Below, piece after piece: positions 18,238-26,004 of a DNA stretch of 64,000 bases. Origin of the DNA: Ardenticatenaceae bacterium (lineage in GTDB: Bacteria; Chloroflexota; Anaerolineae; Promineifilales; Promineifilaceae). Numbering within the stretch: position 1 is the first letter of the stretch; each line of letters begins with the position of its first letter. The notes beneath the pieces were generated by a model. The model was not told where the DNA came from. It saw nothing but the letters and a program-made list of their open reading frames with translations, and searched no databases. Both the position numbers and the translations under genes were made by a program. The DNA lies in contig JASJCR010000012.1 in assembly GCA_030065875.1 (NCBI GenBank), positions 18,105 to 82,104 on the forward strand. Direction: 5' to 3'.

Positions 18238-18327
18238 TAAAAAAGCCACAGATTCTCACGGATTAACACCGATTTCTCCCTTGCTCCTTTGGAACTCTGT
18301 GAAAATCCGTGTCAATCTGTGGTTAAA
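18238..18327. repeat. Partial CACGGATTA-type hairpin (copy c)
   Basis: Left AAAAGCCACAGATTCTCACG and right GTCAATCTGTGGTTAAA form an inverted pair around a unique centre. It is related to copies a and b but lacks their outer TTTACAAAAA ends. The surrounding 18193-18448 gap shows no gene. Confidence 0.65.
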
Positions 18328-18448
18328 TTTATGTCATCCTGATTTAAAAAATTCAACTGTGATGTGCTTAAACCTGTTTCAAGTTAGTTCACGGGGAATG
18401 ATAATATCAAATTTGCTGTTGGCCAATGCTTTTTTTCATTATCTCAAC

Positions 18449-19174
18449 TCAATCTAACCGCTGCAGCCAATCGCCAACGTCCTCTACCTCTTCGAGAGAG
18501 ACCACGTGGGGAATCGGATATTCGCGATAGGTAATATCGACGCCAAAGTCAGCATAAAAATCACGGGCGTTTTCCATATCCGCTGTCTGGATCAGCGGAT
18601 CTTTGGTGCCATAACCGATAAACAGCGGCTTGTCGCGTAGCTTGGTTAACGGGGCCGCCAGTAATTTGGCTTCCTCAACCAGGGTGCCGGTTAAGGCGAC
18701 CGCGGCCGCAATTGAATCCGGATGGCGCAGCAGGTAGGCATGGGTCATGGCCGCTCCCTGGCTGTAGCCAACCAGAACAACGTTGGATTCCTTGACGTGA
18801 TATTGTCCGGCCATTTCCTGGATAAAGCGGGCCAGGCGATCGAGCGATTCGGCCAGGACCTTTCTTTCAACTTCAAAGCCGCTGGCGCTGAATTCGATGG
18901 GGAACCAGCTGTAGCCACCGGTTGGATGCGGATGAAACGCCTGCAGAGAGAGGTAGATAAACGGCCGGTCGAGAGCCAGCGGGATCAGCGTTTTGAGCTG
19001 TCGTTCGGTGCTGCCCAATCCGTGAAGCCCGACGATCAGAAGTGCGGATTCAGCCGGATGATCAGGCACATGGAGGGTGCGATAGTGATACGATTGCCCA
19101 TCAAGAACAATGGTATGTTCATCCGGTTCACGGCCGGTAAGAAAATCGCTTACTTTTTTTAGCAGCGTGGTCAT
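18449..19174 (-). CDS. Phospholipase/carboxylesterase-type alpha/beta hydrolase
   Basis: 241 residues. The oxyanion strand LIVGLHGLGSTERQLKTL, nucleophile elbow VGYSQGAAMT (Ser), Asp in GYGTKDPLIQ and His in IPHVVSLEEV complete a Ser-Asp-His triad in the order of the YpfH/Est carboxylesterase group. The enzyme hydrolyses ester bonds of acyl or aryl substrates; the specific substrate is unknown. No signal peptide, so it is cytoplasmic. The DUF427 gene ends 3 nt upstream of its start, indicating an operon. Confidence 0.86.
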   Translation of the reverse strand: MTTLLKKVSDFLTGREPDEHTIVLDGQSYHYRTLHVPDHPAESALLIVGLHGLGSTERQLKTLIPLALDRPFIYLSLQAFHPHPTGGYSWFPIEFSASGFEVERKVLAESLDRLARFIQEMAGQYHVKESNVVLVGYSQGAAMTHAYLLRHPDSIAAAVALTGTLVEEAKLLAAPLTKLRDKPLFIGYGTKDPLIQTADMENARDFYADFGVDITYREYPIPHVVSLEEVEDVGDWLQRLD

Positions 19175-19177
19175 TAT

Positions 19178-19906
19178 TTATTCTCCATCGACGACGATGC
19201 GGATCCGCTTATCTTTTTCCGGCCAGAAAGCGATTTTCCCTTTAAGGCGCGGTGCTTCCGGGATCGGTTCCGGATAGGTCCAGGCTGCATGGTCATAGCG
19301 TTCACCGTTGACTTTTATCGTGTAGTAATCGGCAAATCCTTTGTATGGGCAGTGGGTTGTGCCTTCAATGGATTGTAAATAATCAAAATTGACGTCCTCT
19401 TCCGGGATGTAATAGCGGGTGGGCAGTGTCGTTTCAAAGATCAGCAGCGGCCGGGTAGTATCTGCCACTTTGACTTCATCGACAAACACTTCAACATGGC
19501 GCGAGCTGGGCACAAAATCGACGCGATGATAGGGGTGTCGCGGATGGAGGAAGACCTCCTCTTCTTCTTCATACCAGTGGTCGACGCTGTCCCATTTTAG
19601 AGCCACAAAACCGGAAAAATCCGGCCGCCCCGCCTTTGTCTCATAGGTCCAGGCCGCATTTTCTACCGTTTTATCACCGGCTTGAACGTGCCAAAAGGTT
19701 TTTGTTCCGCGATAGCCGGAACTTTCGGTGTATTCAGATTGGATCAGCGACCCGGGCTTGATATCCGCGATCGGAAAGTAATAATCCAGCTCGCCCCGGT
19801 TCTCAATCATCAACATCGCCTGTTTGCTGTCAGCAATCGTTACACCGTTGATTTCCGCTCGAATCCAGCGATCGGTTTTTTCCCATTCCCAATGTTGTTT
19901 TGACAT
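19178..19906 (-). CDS. Tandem DUF427 domain protein
   Basis: 242 residues containing two DUF427 (PF04248) units, about 12-115 and 130-235. Each has the pattern R-x-x-V-x-V-x-G/D, then PxRYYIPxEDV-like and YKGxAxYY...AAWxYP signatures (first copy GYRGTKTFWHV...AAWTYE, second CPYKGFADYYTI...AAWTYPEP). Single-domain forms are commoner, so this is an internal duplication. Function is unestablished; members are often near oxidoreductases. It lies three nt upstream of an esterase gene. A CGTTTATTA motif (minus orientation) lies 70-78 nt upstream at 19976-19984. Confidence 0.85.
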   Translation of the reverse strand: MSKQHWEWEKTDRWIRAEINGVTIADSKQAMLMIENRGELDYYFPIADIKPGSLIQSEYTESSGYRGTKTFWHVQAGDKTVENAAWTYETKAGRPDFSGFVALKWDSVDHWYEEEEEVFLHPRHPYHRVDFVPSSRHVEVFVDEVKVADTTRPLLIFETTLPTRYYIPEEDVNFDYLQSIEGTTHCPYKGFADYYTIKVNGERYDHAAWTYPEPIPEAPRLKGKIAFWPEKDKRIRIVVDGE

Positions 19907-20064
19907 GATTTTTTTCCTCCCCTACCTCCTCCCAGAGAGAGGTGGATAGGATGTCCTGAAGCGTGTTTCAATTTTTAATAAACGAACCTTGACCTTCTTA
20001 AAGATAACTCAAGTTGCTACCTTACCTTCCCGATGAATAAATCCATCGGTCAAAGAGACCGAAA

Positions 20065-20230
20065 CCGGATATTGAGTTTTGATAAATAGATACTGATATT
20101 GCATCGTCATTCCCGCGAAAGCGGGAATCCATTAGATGGCCACCGGTGGATCCCCGCGCAAGCGGGGATGACGGGCCTGTTTTGGAAGACGGTTCATATC
20201 CGCATTGATTAGTCAATCTTCAAAATCCGG
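20065..20230. repeat. ~166-bp structured repeat with terminal inverted repeats (copy 1)
   Basis: Ends CCGGATATTGAGTTTTGA and, inverted, CCGGATTTTGAAGATTGA. Inside are two perfect hairpins, ATTCCCGCGAAAGCGGGAAT (20109-20128) and ATCCCCGCGCAAGCGGGGAT (20150-20169). A second copy lies at 55681-55854 with matching interior and flanks but different outermost bases. No ORF is inside. It resembles dRS3/REP-type elements. Confidence 0.8.
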
Positions 20231-20236
20231 TTTATT

Positions 20237-20396
20237 AACGCGATTTATCGCGTTACGGTTCTCCTGGCAGCCGGATTTATTCGGCTGGGTAGGAAGGCCG
20301 CAACTTGAGTTTAAGATAATATTAGTGAGTATTTTCTTACCTAGATTCATCTATTTATAAGGGATAGAGCCGGGTTATCAGAAACCCGGCTCTATC
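20237..20396. terminator. Hairpin cluster downstream of the first SRPBCC gene
   Basis: Three inverted repeats: AACGCGAT-TT-ATCGCGTT (20237-20254), CAGCCG/CGGCTG (20268-20287) and a perfect 14-bp stem GATAGAGCCGGGTT / AACCCGGCTCTATC (20363-20396, 6-nt loop). The last lies 47 nt from the SRPBCC stop and may end that transcript, though the following T-tract is weak. The whole gene-free stretch 19907-20443 is made of this cluster and the repeat at 20065. Confidence 0.5.
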
Positions 20397-20443
20397 TCTG
20401 TGATTAACGGTGCTCACCGTGTGCCACGGCCGTTTTCACAATT

Positions 20444-20947
20444 TTATGCCAGAACGACTTGATCGGTGGGGAGCTCGCTTTTGTGAGCCGCTTTTTGACC
20501 GGTTTCCAGATAAAACTTTAGACCGGCAAATAATTCACCCCACGCCTTACCAAATTGGGGTTTGACCATCATGGAATTCATGAGGGTACCGATTGGACCA
20601 AATTTCATGTCGTAGGAGAATATGCCGGTGACCTCAGTGCCGCCATTTTCCTCCCGAATTTTGATAGTAGCCACGGCGTTGCGCCAGGGCGGGGTTTTTT
20701 GGCCGTCAAATATTTCAATCCCCATGGCCTCCCCATCGTGCCATTCGACGATCCGCTCTTCAACGGAAGCACCGGCCAGGGTTAAATCGCAGTGGCGCTG
20801 TGTTCCGGTTCCCTCACCTTGCGTGGTCGTCAAATATGATTTGGTCACGTTGGGGTTCCACTGATAAATATTGCCAAAATCGGCCAGGGTGGCCCAAACT
20901 TCCTCTTTGGGGGCGTCGATCCAGATTTTTCGTGTTAAATCAGTCAT
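20444..20947 (-). CDS. SRPBCC (START-like) family protein 1
   Basis: 167 residues with the helix-grip fold seen in polyketide cyclases, MxaD- and CoxG-like proteins: the N-terminal strand TRKIWIDAPKEEVWATLADF, Trp in YQWNPNV, a long C-terminal helix (about 125-150). These proteins bind hydrophobic ligands in a cavity; catalytic activity is not evident. It is the last of three consecutive SRPBCC genes on this strand, the gap to the next being 126 nt. The sequence is distinct from the other two, which are closer to each other. Confidence 0.8.
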   Translation of the reverse strand: MTDLTRKIWIDAPKEEVWATLADFGNIYQWNPNVTKSYLTTTQGEGTGTQRHCDLTLAGASVEERIVEWHDGEAMGIEIFDGQKTPPWRNAVATIKIREENGGTEVTGIFSYDMKFGPIGTLMNSMMVKPQFGKAWGELFAGLKFYLETGQKAAHKSELPTDQVVLA

Positions 20948-21073
20948 GAGATTTCCTTTTTGGTTATGAGCTCGGTGCTGCGCACCTGCCAGCGAATAAG
21001 GTTAATTTTCAAATAAAGGCCTACACAATTTTCAATTTTCTTGTGGCTTGACGGTTGAAGATTCGTCCACCTG

Positions 21074-21583
21074 TTACAGAATTTGCCGGCCGCCACAGTT
21101 GTTGATCAGGCTTTCCATCACCGCATTCATCGTTTCTTTGAGCTGCTCGCGCATGGCCGGCGGATTGGGGTGATGGAAGTAATGAACCCACGAGAGGTAA
21201 GTTTGCTGCCCCACCGGTTCGCAGGTAACCACCGCCACATGATCGGTCATTCCGAAAGGGTGACTGTCGTCGATGCCTGCGTACGCATAGGAACGATCGG
21301 GATCCCAACTGACGATGACCTCTTCCAAGACCATCCCGTTGCCGAAGTGGCAGATTCGCCTGGCGCCGAGTCCATCGGCAATCAGGGCGTGGGTGTTATC
21401 GACCTGTATCCCGGTTAACCACGGAAACAGCCGCGGCCATTTTTTGTGATCGGCCAGCAAATCAAAGACACAGGCGGCCGGCCAGTTCAGCTCGGCCGTT
21501 TTTTCAAGCTGAAGCGGTGCCTGAATCCAGTGAGCGAGGTCAGGTACGGTGTTTACCAGGCGGGTGATATCTGCAGCGAGCAT
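21074..21583 (-). CDS. SRPBCC (START-like) family protein 2
   Basis: 169 residues. ICHFGNGMVLEEVIVSWDP and the C-terminal YFHHPNPPAMREQLKETMNA align by eye with the next gene's CTLVNGAVFSENIVGFERP and FFDHPNLEEMKVTVDEALSG, so the pair arose by duplication. It has the N-terminal ligand-cavity strand QLEKTAELNWPAACVFDLLA. It is predicted to be a cytoplasmic ligand-binding or cyclase-like protein; no catalytic residues are assigned. The gene lies 23 nt downstream of its paralogue, consistent with one transcript. Confidence 0.78.
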   Translation of the reverse strand: MLAADITRLVNTVPDLAHWIQAPLQLEKTAELNWPAACVFDLLADHKKWPRLFPWLTGIQVDNTHALIADGLGARRICHFGNGMVLEEVIVSWDPDRSYAYAGIDDSHPFGMTDHVAVVTCEPVGQQTYLSWVHYFHHPNPPAMREQLKETMNAVMESLINNCGGRQIL

Positions 21584-21606
21584 GGGATTCCCTGTTTCAG
21601 CACGCG

Positions 21607-22098
21607 CTAGTTAAAGCGAGCCTGCAAATTATCAAAGGCACCACTCAACGCTTCATCTACGGTGACTTTCATCTCTTCCAGGTTGGGATGGTCAAAAAAT
21701 TGGTACCAGCTGACGGTAACCGTTTGATCGCCATTATCGGCCACTTCGACCACGGCCAGATGCTGTTCAACACCGAGGGGATTGCCTGCTTCGATGGCAT
21801 AGCCAAAGCGATGCGGCCGCTCAAAACCGACGATGTTTTCGCTAAAAACCGCCCCGTTTACCAAGGTGCAGGTGCGTACGGCACCGGAACCGCCATCGAC
21901 ATCTGCCTGTCGATTATCGAGCTGCACGCCTGATAAAATCGGAAACCACTCGGTCCAGCCAAGGTGATTGGCCAAAAAATCAAACACTTCTTCTTTGCCG
22001 CTGGCCAGGCGCACTGATTTAGTGACTTGCAGCGGTGCGGACGTAACGTCATCAATACTAAAATTTCCAAACGTTCGGGAAATGGTGGCTGTTGTCAT
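21607..22098 (-). CDS. SRPBCC (START-like) family protein 3
   Basis: 163 residues; paralogue of the adjacent gene (shared FDHPN near the C terminus, N-terminal VTKSVRLASGKEEVFDFLAN). Predicted helix-grip fold that binds a lipophilic ligand. It is the first gene of the SRPBCC group. The 163-nt upstream gap contains two CGTTTATTT motifs 22 bp apart (22200, 22222), then the 3' end of the MalT-like regulator gene. This makes it the most plausible target of that regulator, by inference only. Confidence 0.78.
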   Translation of the reverse strand: MTTATISRTFGNFSIDDVTSAPLQVTKSVRLASGKEEVFDFLANHLGWTEWFPILSGVQLDNRQADVDGGSGAVRTCTLVNGAVFSENIVGFERPHRFGYAIEAGNPLGVEQHLAVVEVADNGDQTVTVSWYQFFDHPNLEEMKVTVDEALSGAFDNLQARFN

Positions 22099-22199
22099 TT
22101 AATCCTCCTTGGTTTAAGAAGAGAGCCTTTCGGAATCTCTTTTGGCTGTGAACTTTTAACCAATTTAAGGGTAAACGGCCGGTTGTCCCTACCCACAAC

Positions 22200-22240
22200 C
22201 GTTTATTTAGGGGAAATCAATCGTTTATTTGAGGCGTTTA
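22200..22240. promoter_or_regulatory. Phased CGTTTATTT motifs upstream of the SRPBCC genes
   Basis: CGTTTATTT at 22200-22208 and 22222-22230, 22 bp (two helical turns) apart, plus a degenerate CGTTTAGAG at 22235. The site is 102-132 nt before the SRPBCC start. The same nonamer pair occurs 11 bp apart at 16704/16715. Confidence 0.5.
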
Positions 22241-22261
22241 GAGGATTGATAAAGGAGGAGC

Positions 22262-24898
22262 TTACTCAATTAAGCTGAGCTGTTTGGCGCGGGTGACCGC
22301 TTCCGTGCGGTTGCGAACACCCAGTTTGGAGTAAATATTATTGGTGTATTTGGCCACGGTGCCGGTGGCCACAATCATTTCCCGGGCGATTTCCGGATTG
22401 GAATGGCCGTTGGCCATGTGTCCCAGCACTTCCTGTTCGCGCTGGGTCAGCGGATCAAGGAGCGGCTGCGTGGCGGTTAAAGCCGGTAAAAAAGCCGCCT
22501 GCAGCGTGCCGATAAACTTGGGCATCATATTGCGGGACATCGCCAGACGGAGCAGGCGAACCATCGGCTCGCCCTCATCGATAAACGGCCGGATAATCTG
22601 TTCCGGCTCTGCGATCTCCACCGCGGTTTTTAGATGGGTCAACGCGTGATCGAGATGATTTTTTTGCTGGTGGAGGATGGCCAAAAGGATATGGGCTTCG
22701 ATGGCCAACAAACACCACCCTTCGTTCTCAGCTGTGGTAGCCAGCTGATTTAAAAGGGGCTCAGCATCCCCCTGCCGGGTGATGACTTGATATCGGGCAA
22801 AGGCCACATTTGCTTCATGCGCTTGATATCGAGGCAGCTGGTGGGTTTGAGGAATTTGCCAGTAGGTGATTTTTTCCGGTTCATTTAAGCGAAGTAGAAA
22901 ATTAGAGAGGCGGGTGTTCATCACGGCAATCGTGTTTTGATTGTTGGTGTGACGGGCGGCCTTTTCGACACGCTTCATCAGCTTTTGAGCGGTTTTTTGA
23001 TCCCCCTGGGCCAATTTTAAAAACGCCATCTGAGAATACCCATAGCGATTAACCGGTCCGGGGGTGACGTTTATATCGAAAAACGCGATTGCTCGATCAA
23101 ATGATTCTTCCGCTTCTCTCAGGCGATTTTGCATTAAAAATGCCCGGCCCAAAACAATATAGGCTAAATTTAGCATCGCCAGATTTTCTCGCTGAGCTTC
23201 CGGAAAATGACCCAGCGTGCGATTGACCGCCGCTTCGGCCGCTTTGGGTTTACCGGCAATTAGCCACGTTTCCGCCAGATCACAGCCGGCAAAAAGACGA
23301 AGAGATAGGTTAAGCGTTTCATCCGCCAGCCGATCAGCTTCGCTTAACGCCTCTTTGGCCATTTCGATATCTCCATTTAGCCGATAGGCGTATCCCTGCA
23401 CCTGGCGGGCAATCGCCCGTGGCGCCTTAAATTCGGCGGGCAGTAAATCCATCGCTTCTGAAAAATAAGTGAGTGCCCCGGTGATGTCCCCGGCCCAGAC
23501 CGCCAACTCGCCATTTAAAATACAGATTGATCCTTTTAGGTCGCTGACTGCTGGATCTGTATAATCGCCATACCGCTCCGCCAGGGAGGTGAGGTGGTTC
23601 TTTAATTCCGGGAAGCGGCCGTAAAACACATAGGCCCAGCCGAGCATCAAGGCGGTAAACGGAGATTCGATGAGGTTTTCAAAAGGGATGCGTTCACACC
23701 AGTTGATGTACACGGTCGGCCGCCCCTCTTCCCAGATGAGTTTTGGGCCGTTGTCTGCCAGCAGGGTCGCCGCCCGACCCCACGATTCCGCTTCCAGGGC
23801 GTGGGTGATCGCTTCATCGATCATCTCCTGTGATTCAAACCACACGCTGACTTTTTCCTGCATTTTGCGGTAGCTTTCCGGCTCTGCCTGCCTAAAACGC
23901 AGCCGCAGAAAATCCGCAAACAGGGGATGATAACGATAGGAGCTGTGCTCGTCATCGAGACGCACAATAAATAAATTTCGCTGTTCCAGCTGATCCAAAA
24001 ATTGGTGGGCTTTGCTCTGACCGGTTAATTCAACCGCCAAAGTTGGGGAAAGGCGATCAGTCAGGGCGGTGTAGAGCAAAAAATCCTGAATGTCGGGCGG
24101 CTGCTGCTCAAAAACTTCGCTCAGCAGATAATCAACCAGCTGGCGATCCCGGCCGGTGAAACGCGCCACCCATCGATCCGGCTGATCGTGACCCTGGAGA
24201 GAGAGGGCGGCCAGCTGCAGACTGGCAATCCACCCTTCAGTGCGCTCAACGAGGGTCGTTACGGAGCGGGGATCGAGATCGAGATCCATCACATCGCGAA
24301 AAAAAGCCACCGCTTCATCCGGCGAAAATTGCAGTTCCTGGTTGGTAATCTCAATCAGGTGGCCGCGAACGCGTAGACGGGGGATGGGCAGTTTAGGCAC
24401 GGTTCGCGAAATCAAGATCAGATGCACATGCGGCGGGAGGTGATCAATCCAAAAGGAAAGCCCCTGCAGCAGGGCCTGATTTTCGATGTGGTGAACGTCA
24501 TCTAAAACGACAAACAGATCCTCTTCAAGGGACAAGAGGTCATTAATTAAACCGGTAAAAATCCCTTCGGAAGATTGGATCGGGCTGCCAACCTGCATCC
24601 CTTCGAGGCTTTCATGGACCGATTGTCCGATTCGTGTATCCACCTTGGTCAAAGCGGCCGTCAAATAACGTAAAAAACGGGAGGGATCGTTGTCGTATTC
24701 ATCGAGGGACAGCCAGGCCAGGGGCATGTCTTCTGATTTGAGCCAGGAGGTAACGAGGGTTGTTTTGCCGTACCCGGCCGGAGCGGATACGAGCGTGACT
24801 TTGCAGTGACGGCCTCGATCGAGGAGCTGGGTCAACCGCGCACGATAAATGATATTTACCCGAATGGGCGGCGGCTGAAATTTTGTCTGTAGCAGCAT
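22262..24898 (-). CDS. MalT-like LuxR-family (LAL) transcriptional regulator
   Basis: 878 residues from the ATG at 24896-24898 (MLLQTKFQPPPIR, the family's usual opening); an ATG nine codons upstream is less typical. Domains: STAND ATPase with Walker A SAPAGYGKTTLV and Walker B DLFVVLDDVHHI, winged-helix region, a TPR superhelix (about 380-790) for ligand binding, and a C-terminal LuxR HTH (LTQREQEVLGHMANGHSNPE...IYSKLGVRNRTEAV). Such large ATP-dependent activators respond to small inducers. No acyl-lactone domain exists. The gene is in the middle of the redox/SRPBCC/esterase block, and phased CGTTTATTT repeats lie just beyond its 3' end. Confidence 0.9.
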   Translation of the reverse strand: MLLQTKFQPPPIRVNIIYRARLTQLLDRGRHCKVTLVSAPAGYGKTTLVTSWLKSEDMPLAWLSLDEYDNDPSRFLRYLTAALTKVDTRIGQSVHESLEGMQVGSPIQSSEGIFTGLINDLLSLEEDLFVVLDDVHHIENQALLQGLSFWIDHLPPHVHLILISRTVPKLPIPRLRVRGHLIEITNQELQFSPDEAVAFFRDVMDLDLDPRSVTTLVERTEGWIASLQLAALSLQGHDQPDRWVARFTGRDRQLVDYLLSEVFEQQPPDIQDFLLYTALTDRLSPTLAVELTGQSKAHQFLDQLEQRNLFIVRLDDEHSSYRYHPLFADFLRLRFRQAEPESYRKMQEKVSVWFESQEMIDEAITHALEAESWGRAATLLADNGPKLIWEEGRPTVYINWCERIPFENLIESPFTALMLGWAYVFYGRFPELKNHLTSLAERYGDYTDPAVSDLKGSICILNGELAVWAGDITGALTYFSEAMDLLPAEFKAPRAIARQVQGYAYRLNGDIEMAKEALSEADRLADETLNLSLRLFAGCDLAETWLIAGKPKAAEAAVNRTLGHFPEAQRENLAMLNLAYIVLGRAFLMQNRLREAEESFDRAIAFFDINVTPGPVNRYGYSQMAFLKLAQGDQKTAQKLMKRVEKAARHTNNQNTIAVMNTRLSNFLLRLNEPEKITYWQIPQTHQLPRYQAHEANVAFARYQVITRQGDAEPLLNQLATTAENEGWCLLAIEAHILLAILHQQKNHLDHALTHLKTAVEIAEPEQIIRPFIDEGEPMVRLLRLAMSRNMMPKFIGTLQAAFLPALTATQPLLDPLTQREQEVLGHMANGHSNPEIAREMIVATGTVAKYTNNIYSKLGVRNRTEAVTRAKQLSLIE

Positions 24899-24934
24899 GT
24901 ATGGATCATAACAAAATAGAGTCAATCTTGCGAT

Positions 24935-25915
24935 TTATCTACTCTCTTCTCTGTTCTCTAATCTCTCTTCTCCCACTACTGCATCATTTTTTAAGAAGTC
25001 GGCGATATCGGCAAATGCCTGCCGGGCCTGACCAGAGAGGGGAGGGAAACTCAAAAATCCGTGAACCTGCCGGGGATAATGATTGTAATGGGTAGGAACC
25101 CCATTTTGGCTAAGGGCGCGAGCATACGCTTCCCCTTGATCGCGGAGGGGGTCAAATTCGGCCGTCAGGATTAGGGCGGCCGGTAAATTGTTGAGGTTTC
25201 CCAACAGCGGAGAACACAAAGGATTAAACTTTTCTTCCTGATCATTGAGATAGTGATTTTTAAACCAATCTATGTCTTTACGGGTCAAAATCGGGGCGTT
25301 GGCAAACGTTTCGGCTGAAGGATAGGTGCGACTGGCATCGGTTGCCGGGTAAATCAAGATTTGTTTGGCTACACGGGGTCCATTGTGGTTCCGGCTGACC
25401 TGAGCGGTCACGGCGGCCAGATTGCCCCCAGCGCTGTCGCCGGCTAGCGCAAGATCGTTGGTATGACCGCCAAATTGCGGGGCGACTTGAGCCACCCACT
25501 GCAGGGCGTCAAAGCAATCTTCCGTCGCTGCGGGAAATTTGTTCTCGGGGGCCAGCCGATAGTCAATGGCAAACACCACGCGGCCGCTGTCATGTGCCAG
25601 CTTCCGGCAAATGTTGTCGTGGGAATCGAGATCGCCAACAACGTACCCTCCGCCGTGAAAGTAGATAAGAACCGCGTGCTGTTGATCGGCCGTGGGGCGA
25701 TAAACTCGGGCCGGAATCTCCCCTGAGCGGCCGGGGATCTTAATATCTTCCACGTGGGGTAGCGGAATCGGTTTGCCCATCACCATGTTGGTCAGCCAGT
25801 TGCGCGGCCGTTTATCCAGCCGGCGTGCCTGCTGCGGGGTCATCTGATGATAAGGTTTGACCCCCGAAATCTTGGCCAACCCCAACATTGCTTTGAGTTT
25901 CCACTCTAAATTCAT
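24935..25915 (-). CDS. HSL-family alpha/beta hydrolase (esterase/lipase)
   Basis: 326 residues. The hormone-sensitive-lipase oxyanion motif HGGGYVVGD, the DYRLAPENKFPAATED block, nucleophile elbow GDSAGGNL (Ser), Asp in TAEFDPLRDQG and His in RQVHGFLSF are all present, so it should be an active esterase for short or bulky esters. N-terminal cap about 1-70. The C-terminal KNDAVVGEERLENREESR tail is highly charged and extends past the fold. It starts 86 nt after the monooxygenase's end on the same strand; together with the monooxygenase it could cleave the ester product of a Baeyer-Villiger oxidation, as such pairs are known to do. Confidence 0.9.
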   Translation of the reverse strand: MNLEWKLKAMLGLAKISGVKPYHQMTPQQARRLDKRPRNWLTNMVMGKPIPLPHVEDIKIPGRSGEIPARVYRPTADQQHAVLIYFHGGGYVVGDLDSHDNICRKLAHDSGRVVFAIDYRLAPENKFPAATEDCFDALQWVAQVAPQFGGHTNDLALAGDSAGGNLAAVTAQVSRNHNGPRVAKQILIYPATDASRTYPSAETFANAPILTRKDIDWFKNHYLNDQEEKFNPLCSPLLGNLNNLPAALILTAEFDPLRDQGEAYARALSQNGVPTHYNHYPRQVHGFLSFPPLSGQARQAFADIADFLKNDAVVGEERLENREESR

Positions 25916-25954
25916 CTTAATTCTCCAGCGCGATTCCGTCGTTGTTCTTTTTTA

Positions 25955-26004
25955 GCCAAAGATTAACACGGATTTTCACAGATTTCAGAGAGAAATCGGT
26001 GTTA
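25955..26004. repeat. Half CACGGATTA-type element (copy d) overlapping the monooxygenase 3' end
   Basis: AAAGATTAACACGGATTTTC then ACAGATTTC match the right arm of copies a-c. The element reaches the stop codon (26002-26004) of the flavin monooxygenase, so the element's edge and the coding end coincide. Confidence 0.6.

Noticed and set aside
18227..18457. 76-codon ORF
   Set aside because: Composed of the CACGGATTA hairpin repeat; no protein-like features.
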